From contig NC_049912.1 in the NCBI RefSeq assembly GCF_001411555.2, forward strand, positions 20,444,341-20,508,340: 64,000 bases of DNA, given 5' to 3'. Under the pieces are notes generated by a model, which searched no databases, had not been told where the DNA came from, and saw nothing but the letters and a program-made list of their open reading frames with translations. A program made the translations under genes and the position numbers. This stretch comes from Juglans regia. Taxonomy: Eukaryota; Streptophyta; Magnoliopsida; Fagales; Juglandaceae. This document shows, piece after piece, positions 1-11,353 of the stretch (within the stretch, counting starts at the first letter, position 1; the number at the start of each line of letters is the position of its first letter).

Positions 1-741
1 TTTTTGGATAGGAACAGTTGAGTGCAAGCACCAGACCATATATAATTTGGGTTGACTTTATATCATGGATTCCAAGCTTCCAATGTAATCAGATTTTTCT
101 GATTATTGGGCTGTGGTTTCATCAGCAGAAAAGTTGAGAAATTAAATAAAAAATCCCCCAATGAAAAGAGGACAAATTATCTCCCATAGGTTCGAACAAA
201 AGGCCACAAAGTGCCAAGAAGCTAATACTTTGCTTGTTGGGTCCGAAACATTTACTTGGACCAATCGATTTTAGCCATAGGAAATTGGTTGACCAAGTAT
301 GGTTGCTGTCTTCAATCTTCACAGACCAAGAGAATCAATTGACATTGAAAGCTTACTTGTTGCTTTTATTTACTCAGTTTCAATTTTTATCCCCAACCTT
401 TTTACTAATCAAACTAATTGCTGATTTTTTTTTTCTTTTATCTATATTACAGCGCTATTGGTTGAGATCTTGCACTCGTGCATCGAGGGAGGTATGACGG
501 TTACTTCACCAGACCATTTTGCTATGTTTTTTTTTTGTCACATTCACTACATTATCATATTAGAATATGACTGCTTATGCCTTTCTTTTTAATCAGTTCA
601 TGATTACTTGTTAAAGCTAATATGTGAGTTATTATTACACAAGGAGTGGCTACTCTAGGACACTTTAGCAATACTAACCGTTGACTATTTGTAGCTTAGG
701 GAAATTGGATTTCGGATTCTTATGTTTGTATTGAGCAGCAC
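1..741. other. Non-coding flank of Harbinger element A
   Basis: AT-rich sequence with no reading frame that resembles a protein family. It probably includes the 5' non-coding part of the decayed Harbinger element that follows; I could not find a terminal inverted repeat here. Confidence 0.4.
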
Positions 742-1834
742 TTGATGGAGGATCCTGAGGGGAGGAATACCGGTGAACTATGGACCGATGGGATGGAGGA
801 GATGTTGGTAGATATTCTCTACCAAGAGACCCTTGAGGGACAATTGGTTGGGTCGAAAATCACCAACCGAGACCACGTCAGATTTGTAGAAAAGATGACT
901 CGAGTTGGGAGGAAGTCAATTGATCCTAACCAAATTTGGGGGAAAATCACTCAGCTGAGACAGATGCTACAACTGTTCACTGATTTACTGAGCCAAATTG
1001 GAATGAATTAGAATCAACAGACGAAGACTGTAGTTGCCACAGAGGAACATTGGGCTAGGGCAAAATTGGTAATCAATTGACTAAACTTAATTGATTTGAC
1101 ATCATTTATTACTTAGTAGAACATTTCTTTGCTTTCTGTACTGTTGTGCATGATTACTGTACTAACATAATCGTGTCCTATAGTTAGGTGCGTGGCCAGT
1201 GAAGGAAATTCAAGACTTATGGCTGTCCAGACTACGATCTCTTATGCACCATTTTCAGACAATCTGTTGCCATAGGGGTCCTCCATTATGCGTCCATGCA
1301 AGAACCCCCCTCGTCAGATGAGGAAGACCACTTTGAGGAGGAGGTAGGGGCACGAAGTCCTGTACTGGAAACTACTACGGATACGCCCATTGAAATAGAC
1401 GGCCCATACATGAGTGCACCAGGACTGAGACAGGGGAGTTCTTCTGGGATCACTCGTCGCAGAGCAAATGATATGAACTCGCGGGCCCACTTTGGTTCTC
1501 ATCAGCAAGGGAGCCTGTTCGGGGTAGCATTTCCCCATAATTGAGTAGAGCTCTTGAAGTGATGACCGCTAGCACTGCCGCTAGGACTGAGTTGGAGCAG
1601 AAGATGTTTGGCGAATCTAGTAGAAAGCGTAGCAAAGACAAAGGCTCAAGTGGATCGGACGCGTCATTTAGTAAGATGGCTCAATGTATGAAGTTGTTGG
1701 AGGAGTTGACCATGCGGCTGCCTGTAGAACAATATAACAAAGCATCAATGTATTTTCTTCAAGAAAATATGCAGGACATGTTCTTATGCATCGCCCCAGA
1801 GCGCAGACTTGATTGGATCTGGTGGTTGTCGTGA
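742..1834 (+). pseudogene. PIF/Harbinger ORF1 (Myb/SANT-like) relic A
   Basis: Relic of the Myb/SANT-like DNA-binding partner protein that PIF/Harbinger transposons encode beside their transposase. The first block (742-1010) has the family pattern of ELWTDGMEEMLVDILY followed by a basic helix region, and is clearly homologous to the block at 14080-14355. It stops after QIGMN, although the next bases still read like the family (TKTVVATEEHWARA). Further blocks at 1296-1544 (acidic, DEEDHFEEE) and 1541-1834 (KMAQCMKLLEELTMRLPVEQYNK) match the linker and C-terminal alpha-helical tail. The pieces are in different frames with stops between them, so no full protein is possible. Known plant ORF1 proteins are roughly 300 residues; this one is cut into three. 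The family call is from memory. Confidence 0.7.
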
Positions 1835-2295
1835 CGTCGGGTATGAGGATTGGCTTTAGAGTTGTCTTTTTTATTAGTTATGGTTGTTTTATTTTTGCTA
1901 GGACTGTTGTTTGTTTGTTGTTGCAGACTATTTCAAACAATCAAATTTGAGACGGTTGTTTAATGTATTATTGACATATGCATTTGCTGCATCTATGGAT
2001 CATGTTTTATTGATTGGGTTCATTTCATATCATCAGCATAAATGATTTGCATAATTTGCTAATGTTTTATTATCTGCGCTAAGGACAATTTAGAGAAGTA
2101 CTTGGATACTTTGATAACTGTCTATTTTAATATATAAGATTATTACCAGATGGATTTTTGAGACAAGTCATGTAGGACATAATTGATAAGCTTTTTTTAA
2201 TATTCACTATTATAACATAGAATATTAGAAATCCTGTTATGTGCTACGCATGCAAATGGAGGAATGTACTTGGGCTAATTGTTTTTGAAACCACA
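1835..2295. other. AT-rich spacer between Harbinger ORF1 and transposase
   Basis: Non-coding, AT-rich. Position suggests the intergenic part of Harbinger element A between its two reading frames. No motif seen. Confidence 0.4.
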
Positions 2296-3773
2296 AAATG
2301 GACAGCGAAAGTGGGTCAGATGATGAGTATAACATGGAGCTAAACAACGGGTCAAATGATGAGCCCCAAATAGAGGCAAACAATGCAAATGAGGGAGCAT
2401 CTGGTAGCAACCACTATCTGACCTGAGAGGAATGACAAGATTGGCAGAGGCATGATCCCTTAAGGTCTAATTACATAGCCTTGCTTATGGCCACCGCAGA
2501 ACAGGAATCCGCCATGCCAGCATTTGAGCGAATGCTACAGCATAATATCAAGATATGTGGACGAGATTATATCATCACAATTTCCAAGCGTTATGCAATA
2601 CGTTACGTGCAGATGTCATTCTCGATTCGACAGGAGAGGTTTCCGTGGAGGAAGCCGTTTCAATGTTTGCATACATTGTCACCCATGGCTTAGCTCAACA
2701 GATCACATGTGATCGGTTTTAACATTCGCTTGAAATCATTAATCGACATGTGTACAAAGTGATGAAGGCACTATGTCGCCTTGCATCTGAAGTGATTGTA
2801 CCTACATAAGGTGATGGGGTGGCGCCTTATATTCTCGGCAATCTACGACATTATCCATGATTTGAGGTAACAAATTCTTCATCTTCCTTAAAAAAAAATA
2901 CAGATGTGGTTGACACAATCCGAGTGTGCTCGGTCCCATTTACCATACATGCATAACTTAAAATTTCCTTATATGCGTGCAGAGATGTTATGGTACAATT
3001 GATGAGACTTTTATCGACGCAGTGGTGCTCGTGCAGGTAACTAACGCGCATATAACTCAGCATCATCGAGTTAGCCACAATGTCCTCACAGCCTGTGATT
3101 TCAATATGATGTTTACGTTCGTATACTCTGCGTGGGAGGACATTGCCCATGATGCTTGAGTATTTATGGATGCGGTGAGTCGTATAGACACCGATTTCCC
3201 ATGGCCTCCTGAGGGTAAGTATTCTATATTAATTAATTTTTGGGCAAGCGGTATTTCGTAATTTTTGAAGAAAACATTATTAATGGAATGTTTATATTTT
3301 TCAGGTGGATATTACTTAGAAGATTTCGCATTTCCATGTATTAGGGGATTTATGCCGCCGTATCCAAGGGTGCAATATCACAGGTCTGAACGTCATGACA
3401 ATCATTCATTCCAAGGATACCAAAACTATTTCAATTATCGGCATTCTTCCTTATGGAATGTTATTGAACGGACATTCGGTATTCTAAAGAAACAGTTTAA
3501 GATATTGTGGTACATGAATGGGTACAAGCTTGGCAGGCAATGATATATTATCATTGAATGTTGTGTCATGCATAATATTATTCGTAGTATTACACCGAAT
3601 GATAAATATTTGCATAAGTTTACCAATCTAGATTTCTATCAAGGGCAGATGGTTGAAGATCATCCAGAGCATTTGTTGCGTGTTCCTGATATGTCATCTG
3701 CGTCTACATAGGTCATGGCAGCAACAAGTGACTCAATTGTAATTAGCATGTGGGCGAATATGCGTGAGAATTG
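2296..3773 (+). pseudogene. PIF/Harbinger DDE transposase relic A
   Basis: Broken DDE nuclease of the HARBI1/DDE_Tnp_4 type. In order one sees an acidic N-terminal leader (about 2300-2400), a helical block with the remains of the KALCRLASEVIVP type near 2765-2805, then the catalytic pieces in changing frames: the first Asp in GTIDETFIDA (about 2990), the second Asp in the SAWEDIAHDA block (about 3126-3156), and the Glu in NVIERTFGILKKQF (about 3460-3500), preceded by the NYRHSSLWN stretch. The end resembles the family tail (MAATSDSIVISMW, 3716-3755). All three catalytic positions can still be seen but in-frame stops and frameshifts separate them, so this copy cannot make transposase. The nearby ORF1 relic completes the element. 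Confidence 0.75.
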
Positions 3774-4702
3774 ATTCTTTCATTAAATTCCATGGTATTG
3801 TATGACTTTAATTGGCGAAAGCCAGATATTTTGGAAAAAATTATTAGCTTTATGTCTTTATGTCTTTACATTTTACCATTTTTTATTCGCGAACATGTTA
3901 ACTGAGAAATTGAACTAATGTTGAAGTTGGGTGAAAATAGATGTAGAAGAATGAAAATGGCTTTTATTGCTTCTCTGAGCACATTAGCAGTAAAAAAAAT
4001 TATAATGAGGGTAGCATGAGGATATTTTGTTAAAAAATGAAAAAACATTTGATTTTTTAACAAGTTTAGAATTAAATAATTTTAATAGTTCTCGAATAAT
4101 TTTGGATGTAACAAACCTTGTTTTCTCTAATTCTTATTATAATTTTGAATGGATTTAATTAAATAAGTATGGGAGTGCCGAAAAATGCCAAAGAACGTAC
4201 CTGCGTGTTTAAAAAAAATATAGCCAAAAATTTATTTTTAGCTTAATTTAGATTTAAATTAAATGTTTTTAAAAAAAATTGTGTGAAAAATTATTTTTAA
4301 ATGATGTTGGCACTAATTTCTCATAATAATTCTATTTATTTAAACAATATATAAATAAAATTATAATTTCACCATCATTATCCGTAAATTCTATCAATGA
4401 TGGGACCCACAACTTTTTCACCTTCCTATTCAAAAGTCAACAACTCAATATATTTTATATATCCAAACAACTCAAAACACTCTCAATAGGATCCATAAAT
4501 CCACTCTAATCTCTACTCATTACTATTCATAACACATCTAAGGTATTCTCACTACCTAGACTTACTCTAAATATGATAGCCCATATCTCTTTTGTCACCT
4601 CACAATGTAATAATAGATGGTCTACTGATTTCTCATTTTTTTGCACGTATAAACATAGTGCTGCTTCTTGGAGCACTACAGAGAATATTATGTAATGAAA
4701 CT
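3774..4702. other. AT-rich spacer, no gene seen
   Basis: Low-complexity AT-rich DNA between Harbinger A and the large MULE. Around 4400-4500 there is a patch with CAAACAACTCAAAACACTC-type sequence that looks like a MITE end, but no partner repeat was found. Confidence 0.4.
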
Positions 4703-4711
4703 TTGTTGTAA
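4703..4711 (+). repeat. Left 9-bp target-site duplication of the MULE
   Basis: TTGTTGTAA directly precedes the left inverted repeat and recurs perfectly at 11345-11353. Nine-base duplications are typical of Mutator-like elements. Confidence 0.8.
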
Positions 4712-5637
4712 GGAAAAAGCTTCAGGCCGGATGGGTGCCAAACGTGTCTTCCCACCAGACAATAAGAATATGCCACGTAGGCATTCCATGAGAGAGTGAT
4801 ATGAAGTGAAATGCACTGGATCTTGTCTTATATAGTCAGAAGAATTACCTCTCTCCACTCTCCCTCTCCCTCCCGAATTTGAGTTCATTTTGAGTTCTCA
4901 TCCAAACACAAAATCACCTCTCATTCTCTCTCCCTCTCCCTCTCCTTCCCGAATCTGGGGCACCAAACACAAAATCACGTCTCTCGACGGAGCCCATCGG
5001 CACTACTAAGCCCATCTGCACAACGAAGCTAGCCTTCTCTAGCCCCATCTGCGCTCCACTCCACCACGCTAAAAGCCCCAATAAATAATCTTCAAGTTGA
5101 AAGGTAAATAAAATTTGTATTCCTACAATGATCTTGCCTAATGAAGCTAGCCTTATTTCGTGTTTGTTTTCTACTCCTTTGTAATTGTTTTTTATTTTAT
5201 TTTTGTGTGCTTATTACTGCTACACCATCAATTTCTTTCTTTTACCATTTCTCAATGATGTAGACGACATTGCCATCGAATTTCGTCCATCGTTTTCAGT
5301 TGCAATGGATTGCTTCCTCCTCCAACTATTCATATGATCGGCTCATAGATAGCCATCTTTAGGCAGCTAAAAGTTTCAATATTTTGTATAGTTTTTTAAA
5401 AGTAATTTAAAATGAAATGTTGTTTACAGAGAATTTGAATAAAGCTTTTATGAAGGCCGTTTTATTTTAAATTATGGTGAAATTTTTCTTAGTTTAATTA
5501 TTATTATTTGTTTGAATCTATGCAAAAGGTTTTCAAGAAATGAGTTTTTCAGTCTTTGAAAATGGTGTTAAATACTAAAATAGTTTTTTGATATTCTTTT
5601 ATTTTTTAGTTTCTAATTTTAATTTTTTAAAGACTAT
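4712..5637 (+). repeat. Left long TIR of the MULE
   Basis: Reads as the reverse complement of 10391-11344 with scattered differences and small indels. Recognisable shared landmarks are CTTCAGGCCGGATGGGTG near the outer end, CT-rich runs, GTAGACGACATTG, CTATTCATATGATCGGCTC, and a TTTCTAATTTTAATTTTTT tract at the inner border. It also contains repeated CTCTCCCTCTCCCTCCCGAAT units, more numerous in the right TIR. Confidence 0.85.
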
Positions 5638-6294
5638 GCTTATGGTTTTGGGTCTTATCTGGATACTGCATCAATGTTCTTAAAACCAGTGACCTTGCTT
5701 ACACTATGTTCAATCAAAGTGGAGGAAAGATCTTGTATGCATCTTTAGGGTGAGTTAATGCTCCTTTTAACTATAGCGCGTCAATCCAACTGACCAGCAC
5801 CTTATGATTTTTTCAGAGCAATTCTTCATATTCTTGTGCTTACTTGTTTGGTGCTAACCAACATGACTTGCTGCATGGATTTTATCTTAGGGCTTTCTCT
5901 TATCTTTATTAATGTTTTGTCCTTTATTGTATATAATGCTGCATTTTATAATGTTGACTAGCTTCTAAAATTGTTGATGAACTGCTTTCTATTTTGTTGA
6001 ATTTAAGTGTAGTAGAATTGTCAATTTAGAAAATTTGGGTGTTTGTTTGGAGTTTACACTTGGAGCAGTCAAAATCTACAGTAGATAGTTTGCATAAAAA
6101 AAAAGTGTTGAGTCTGCTTCAATCTAGTGGTTTCAGTTTTTAAAAAATTTTGTGGTTGTGTTGGTTGGCCATGTTTTCTAAATGTGATGCCCCAACAATG
6201 TTTTGAAATTATTCTTTTGTTTATGATCTGACATAATTTCATTTTTTTAATGTTTGATTGTAATGTTTGGATATATAAAGGTTGAGTGAATGAT
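5638..6294. other. MULE interior, leader upstream of transposase
   Basis: Between the left TIR and the first transposase similarity. No coding similarity recognised; probably the promoter/5' leader and intron region of the transposase. Confidence 0.4.
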
Positions 6295-8492
6295 GAGTAC
6301 ATCAAGACATCATGTTAAGATTTTAGACAGTGATAATTCTCGCACCGATGAAGTTGAGATGATTGTATAGGATGGTCAGGTTGAACAAAACAAGAACATG
6401 CCCAAAGAAGGCCATACAATGTCATCTTCATATGTGGAGCCGTATGTGGGCTAGAGTTTGATGGTGTAGAGGATACACTAAGTTGATATAAAGCCTTCTA
6501 TAGACGAATTGGTTTTAACATTCGAACAAATCATAGTCGGTTGTCAGGCATAGACAAATCATTAATTGCTGTAGAGTATGTGTGTTCGAGAGAAGGATCC
6601 CGTCGAAATCATTCTAAACTTAAAGAGGGCAAGGCTCGAGGCTCCGGAAACAAAGTGTGGGTGAAAGGCAATGATGACAATAAAGAAGAATGGAGACAAA
6701 TGGGTTGTGTCGAAATTTGTACTCCAATATAATTATGAGTTGTTGACACCAGAAGTACAAGTTTACTTCGTAGGCATAGATGAGTGACACCAGTCCAAAA
6801 ACATTTAATAAACACACTAAATGAGTCGGGGATACCAACACGAAAAATAATGTCCGTGTTGAGTAAGGAGTCAGGTGGTGATTATAATGTCGGTTGCATT
6901 GCAAAGGACATTCATAATTATTTGGGCAATCGAAGGAAGCAACTTCTTGTTGAGGGAGACGCACAAGAGTTATATGAGTACTTTTTGGAAAGCGAACATA
7001 ATAATATAGGCTTTGTATATTTGATCCAAGTTGATATAGATGGGTCGATGGAAAATTGATTTTGGGCAGATGCGAGATCAAGAGCCGCATATTGATATTT
7101 TGGCGATATTGTTACGTTTGATGCTATGTACCTAACAAATCGCTACAAGATGCCATTTGTTCCATTCACTGAAATTAACCATCATCATCAATCTATCATG
7201 CTTGGATGTGCGTTATTGATAAATGAGACAGCCGATTCTTACACATGGTTATTGAAAACATGGCTAGAAGCGATGCTTGGTCGTGCTCCCTCTACAATAA
7301 TAACTGATGATGATAAGTCAATGGCTAAGGCCATCACGGATGTTTGCCCAATACAACTCACAAATTGTGTTTATGGCATATCCTATAAAAAGTTCCTGAA
7401 CATCTAGCTCATGTTTATAATAGAAATGCACAATTTAAACATGATTTTAACCACTGCATTCACGAGACACTAACTATTGAGGAGTTAGAGTTAGAGTGGA
7501 CTGAAATGTGTTTGAAGTACAAGTTGGAAGAAAATAGGTTGTTGCAAACTATTTATGTTAAGATAGAAAAGTGGGTGCCTGCTTACTTGAGATCTACATT
7601 TTCGTTGGAATGTCCACAACTCAACAAAGTGAGAGTATGAATAAGTTTTGTAAAGACTATGTTTGTTCAGGTACGATGGTAAGTGACTTCGTCCATCAAT
7701 ATGATAAAACTTTGAATGCCCGTTATCTAAGTGAGAAAGAGAAAGATATGAAGACAAAAACATCGAGGCCAATTATAAAAACTTCCACCAATGTTGAAGA
7801 GGAAGTGGCCAAGCTCTACACAAGAAAATCATTTTTGATCTTCTAAGATGAGCTATTTATTAGCCAACGGTTCAAGGCACATAAAATACATGAGGAAGAT
7901 GGACGAAAAAATTTATTTGGTGGGCATTAATGGGTATGAAAAACCGACATATGAAGTAACACTTGGGTTAGAGGAAAATGTTGTTTCTTGCACATGTTGT
8001 AGGTTTGAAATTATTAGCTTTCTATACTGGCACATCCTACAAATTTTGACAAAAAAAGATTGTTTGGACCTTGTACAATTATATGTGTTAGAGAGATGGA
8101 CGATCAATACAAAGAGTCGCGTGGCACATGGGATATATGTCGATGAGAAGCCATTGGAGACTATCCCAACTGCATTAGTCATGAAACATTGTTTGATGAG
8201 ACAATTTTATATAGTTGCCAATGAGCATGCTTGTAGGGGAATAGAGACTATTCATCAAGAGATTCTCTTGATGAATGATGATGACAATGCTGGTAAGATG
8301 GAGGGACATCCGGTCCAGAGCAAAATAGTCTCAGACTTTTCATTGCAAGATCCTCCAATCATTGTATCTAAAGGAAGGCTCAAATCATTACGACACAAGA
8401 ACCCAAAGGAAAATGCACCAATGAAGAAGCGACGATGCAACATTTGTAAACAAGAAATGCATGTTAGAACCAACTGTCCTTCACATAGGTAA
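6295..8492 (+). pseudogene. FAR1/FHY3-type MULE transposase relic
   Basis: Relic of a FAR1/FHY3-like (FRS family) transposase. The order of the family is kept: an N-terminal FAR1 DNA-binding region (about 6430-6730, with PYVG near the start); a linker block at 6784-7059 (NVGCIAKDIHNYLGNRRKQL, then GDAQELYEYFLE); the MULE catalytic core at 7060-7407 (FWADARSRAAY and YFGDIVTFDAMYLTNRY pieces, then TIITDDDKSMAKAI); a helical part to 7846 (GMSTTQQSESMNKF, TKTSRP, LYTRKSFLIF); a SWIM-like zinc finger near 7984-8040 in which CTC is present but the usual CRH reads YWH; and a C-terminal CCHC knuckle (CNICKQEMHVRTNC, about 8434-8475). There are in-frame stops at 7057-7059 and in the following YFGD block, and frameshifts near 7389, 7600 and 7900, so it is dead. 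Many dark-spaced fragments overlap on the other strand and are shadows. Confidence 0.85.
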
Positions 8493-8689
8493 TTGTCGAC
8501 ATAGTTTATTATGTTTCTAATTATGTTGTATGTTCCTTTTATGACCTTTTAACTTGATGAAATATTTTTTTATAGGAATATGGGCGAACCAAGTTCAAAT
8601 ATATTACCTCCAGGAGTTTCGCTTCTAAACGGTTGGGCTGTTATTAGAAGGAAAGTAGCCCTCCTTTCATCTGTTGCCACGTCAAAAAT

Positions 8690-9415
8690 TACACAATAAT
8701 CTCAATAGTCTCACTCGCACTGAAGAACTTCATTTGTAGAAAACGTCCACGAAGAAAAGCTCGCTCCCCTTCCACTTTGCTCTGCTTCCGTCTCTTTGCA
8801 CCGCCGCCAGTCAGGTCCTCTCTCTCTCTCATGCCACACCTTCTCAAACGTACTTTGTAAACTCTCTCTCTCTCTCTCTCACCTCTGAGATCCCTTCGTT
8901 TCACTTCCCAATCTCCACGCCATGGTACTCGAGGTAATAGCCCCGATTTGATTTTTTTTGTTCTTTTTCCCCAAAACCCTAATTTCAACCTCAATTCCTA
9001 ATGTTCCCTTGTTGACATAATAAAATGGAGAAGATGTTGTTCTTACTATTCACCATGGAGTAGAAATCATTGTGGTTGAAACTGAAACCTCCAGGAGTTG
9101 GATTTGTTGATGATTAGTGCGAGTAAATATCGGCATTGGTTAAATTAGATGGTTGGGGAATAACCAGACTTTTGGAGCAAGAAGAAGCTGATTTTCTCAC
9201 AATAACATGGAGTTTCCCATCTTCACCAACTTCAGCATGGGTTTCATTTCAAGTTGTTCTTTTCGAAAATTGAGAGGTTTATTTGCTTTGATTGTTCTTA
9301 ATATGCAATGATGATTTGCATCGACAACTCCGAGTGGATGCTTATCGACAATTACTCTGTCAGATTTCAAGCTCAAGATGATGCTGTCAATCTCATTTGC
9401 AGAGCTATAATAGTG
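8690..9415 (+). pseudogene. RPN10: Captured 5' fragment of RPN10 (26S proteasome ubiquitin receptor)
   Basis: A host gene fragment inside the MULE. RPN10 is the ubiquitin-receptor subunit of the 26S proteasome regulatory particle; plant RPN10 starts with MVLEA followed by MICIDNSEWMRNGDYSPSR and an AQ.DAVNLICGA stretch. Here 8922-8933 encodes MVLE and is followed at once by a GT donor, and at 9311 a second block reads MICIDNSEWM, then a changed stretch, then RFQAQDDAVNLICRA to about 9415. The split after MVLE is what an exon 1/intron 1 boundary would give. About 230 bases before the ATG are CT-rich and look like the gene's own 5' leader. After LIC.A the similarity stops, so only the first part of the von Willebrand A-type domain was captured. 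The acceptor AG before the second block is degraded, and no functional product is likely. Confidence 0.8.
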
Positions 9416-9802
9416 GGTGCAGATGAAAGGGACTTTACTTCTAAGCTGAGAGCCTTTGTGTAAAGGGAGAAACGAATTCGACGAGTGGGGGTTGCGATGC
9501 ACACCATGATAGTTATGGTGGAAAGCCTAGGTGTCAGTTAACTATTGATGGGCTATTAATTGGGTAAAATTAGATGGACCGGTTCTAAGATATTCTCATA
9601 GACATTAATGTGCTAGATCATGACTTCCTTAGAGAGAAATCGACAAAGAAGCAAGACAAAATATCATAGCAAAGTGAAAACATTCGTGAGGGCAATTTGC
9701 ATGCGAATCCTCGTCTCCATTCATCATATAATATTCAAATAGTTTTTTACAAAAACTGATCTAGAAAATAAACACAACTTGTTCGAATAAGTCAAGTACA
9801 TC
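9416..9802. other. MULE interior, unassigned
   Basis: No family similarity recognised. It may hold the tail of the captured segment or internal MULE sequence. Confidence 0.35.
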
Positions 9803-10006
9803 TTAATGTAGCATTAAATGATTTACAAAATTTACAACTAAGCAATAACGTAATAAATACAATGGTTGTCCAATACTTTTTGGGTTGCCCGACGTTTGCA
9901 TTTTGGAGGGAATGCCGCAATAACATAGCTGTCTTTTTCCCGAGATCACTTCATCTCTTGCCCTCATAGACCGTAAGCTAGATATGGTGTCTCCAGTACT
10001 TTCCAT
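9803..10006 (-). pseudogene. GRF-type zinc-finger fragment, antisense in the MULE
   Basis: Short open frame of 67 codons on the - strand. After a Ser/Arg-rich lead (SSLRSMRARDEV) it reads CYCGIPSKMQTSGNPKSIGQ, which resembles the first half of a GRF zinc finger (CxCG, then TS, then NP/G-R and an aromatic). The later Cys of the finger and the usual WxD tail are absent or out of frame. Such GRF proteins are often seen as small transposon-linked proteins in plant genomes. It lies in the opposite direction to the transposase, between it and the right TIR. The call is from a short motif only. Confidence 0.5.
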
Positions 10007-10390
10007 ATTGCTTTAACAAAAAAAAAAAAAAAAAAAGAGGAAATACTGCATCAAAGATTGCAAAATGAAATAGCTAAAACAACAATAATAACATTTCACA
10101 TTTTCCACAGTCCTAATGAGTACACAGTCCTAATGAGTAATCTGGATTATTGTAATCTGGATATAAGCTATCTAATGTCATCACGTTGTAATCTGGATTA
10201 TTGCCAGAAATTATATTTCTACAACTCTCAAACAGTCACAAATTTTATATGAAATAGTTAATCAATTAGTAACTCCATGATTTGTTTGCATGCTATTTTA
10301 TGAATTTGGCATTAACATTAGGCTTCAAACCAGGAAAGCCTTGCTCGAGACATTCCTAGAGCAAGCCTTGAAGAAATATAATTAGGCCAC
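10007..10390. other. MULE interior next to right TIR
   Basis: Contains a poly-A run at about 10019-10036 and a short repeat of TAATCTGGATTATTG-type sequence around 10138-10202. No gene seen. Confidence 0.4.
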
Positions 10391-11344
10391 AAAAAAATTA
10401 AAATTAGAAACTAAATATAAAGAATATCAAAAAACTATTTTAGTATTTAACACCATTTTCAAAGACTGAAAAACTCATTTCTTGAAAAACTTTTGCATGG
10501 ATTCAAAAAATAATAATAATTAATCTAAGAAAAATTTCACCATAATTTAAAATAAAACGCCCTTCATAAAAGCTTTATTCAAATTCTCTGTAAACATCCT
10601 TTCATTTTAAATTCCTTTTTAAAAACTATACGAAATACTGAAACTTTTAGCTGCCTAAAGATGGCTATATACGAGCCGATCATATGAATAGTTGGAGGAG
10701 GAAGCAATCCATTGCAACCGAAAATGATGGACGAGATTCGACGACAATGTCGTCTACATTGTTGAGAAATGGTAAAAGAAAGAAATCAATGGTGTAGCAG
10801 CAATAAGCACAAAAAAAAAAAAAAAAACAATTGCAAAGGAGTAGAAAACAAACACGAAAGAAGGCTGGCTTCATTAGGCATGATCATTGTAGGAACATAA
10901 ATTTTATTTACCTTTCAACCTGCAGATTATATTTTTGGGGCCTTCGGCGTGGTGGAATGGAGCATAGATGGGGCTCAAGAAGGCTGACTCGATCGCGCAG
11001 ATGGGTTCAGTCGAGAGAGGTGATTTTGTGTTTAGCACCCCAGATTCGGGAGGGAGAGGGAGAGAGAAGGATAGAGGTGATGTTGTTTTTGACTGAGAAA
11101 TGAACTCATATTCAAGAGGGAGAGGGAGAGGGAGAGAGAAGTGATTTTGTGTTTGGCTAAGAACTCGAAATGAACTCAGATTCGGGAGGGAGAGGGAGAG
11201 AGAAGGAGAGAAGTAATTCTTCTAACTATAAGACGATCCAATGCATTTCACTTATTGTACTCTTCCATAGAATGCCTATGTGGCATATTCCTATTGGCCT
11301 GTGGGAAGACACGTTTGACACCCATCCGGCCTGAAGCGCAACTC
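10391..11344 (-). repeat. Right long TIR of the MULE
   Basis: Inverted partner of 4712-5637. It has extra copies of the AGGGAGAGGGAGAG-type block, so it is slightly longer than the left repeat. Confidence 0.85.
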
Positions 11345-11353
11345 TTGTTGTAA
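11345..11353 (+). repeat. Right 9-bp target-site duplication of the MULE
   Basis: TTGTTGTAA, identical to 4703-4711. Confidence 0.8.

Larger units (their letters stand above)
4712..11344 (+). mobile_element. Mutator-like element with long TIRs, FAR1-type transposase and captured RPN10
   Basis: A 6.6-kb Mutator-like element. It is bounded by inverted repeats of about 930-950 bp (4712-5637 and 10391-11344) and by a perfect 9-bp direct repeat. Inside, on the + strand, lie the remains of a FAR1/FHY3-type transposase (about 6295-8492), then a piece of host gene with the start of RPN10 (about 8690-9415), then on the - strand a GRF-type zinc-finger fragment (9803-10006). The outermost bases (GGAAAAAGCTTCAGGCC against GAGTTGCGCTTCAGGCC) differ in the first few positions and then agree well. 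Long TIRs and 9-bp duplications are family traits; the autonomous status is lost because the transposase is full of stops. Element borders are set by eye from the duplication. Confidence 0.85.

Noticed and set aside
6620..7090. 156-codon frame on the - strand
   Set aside because: It is a shadow of the FAR1-type transposase on the + strand, with no family features of its own.
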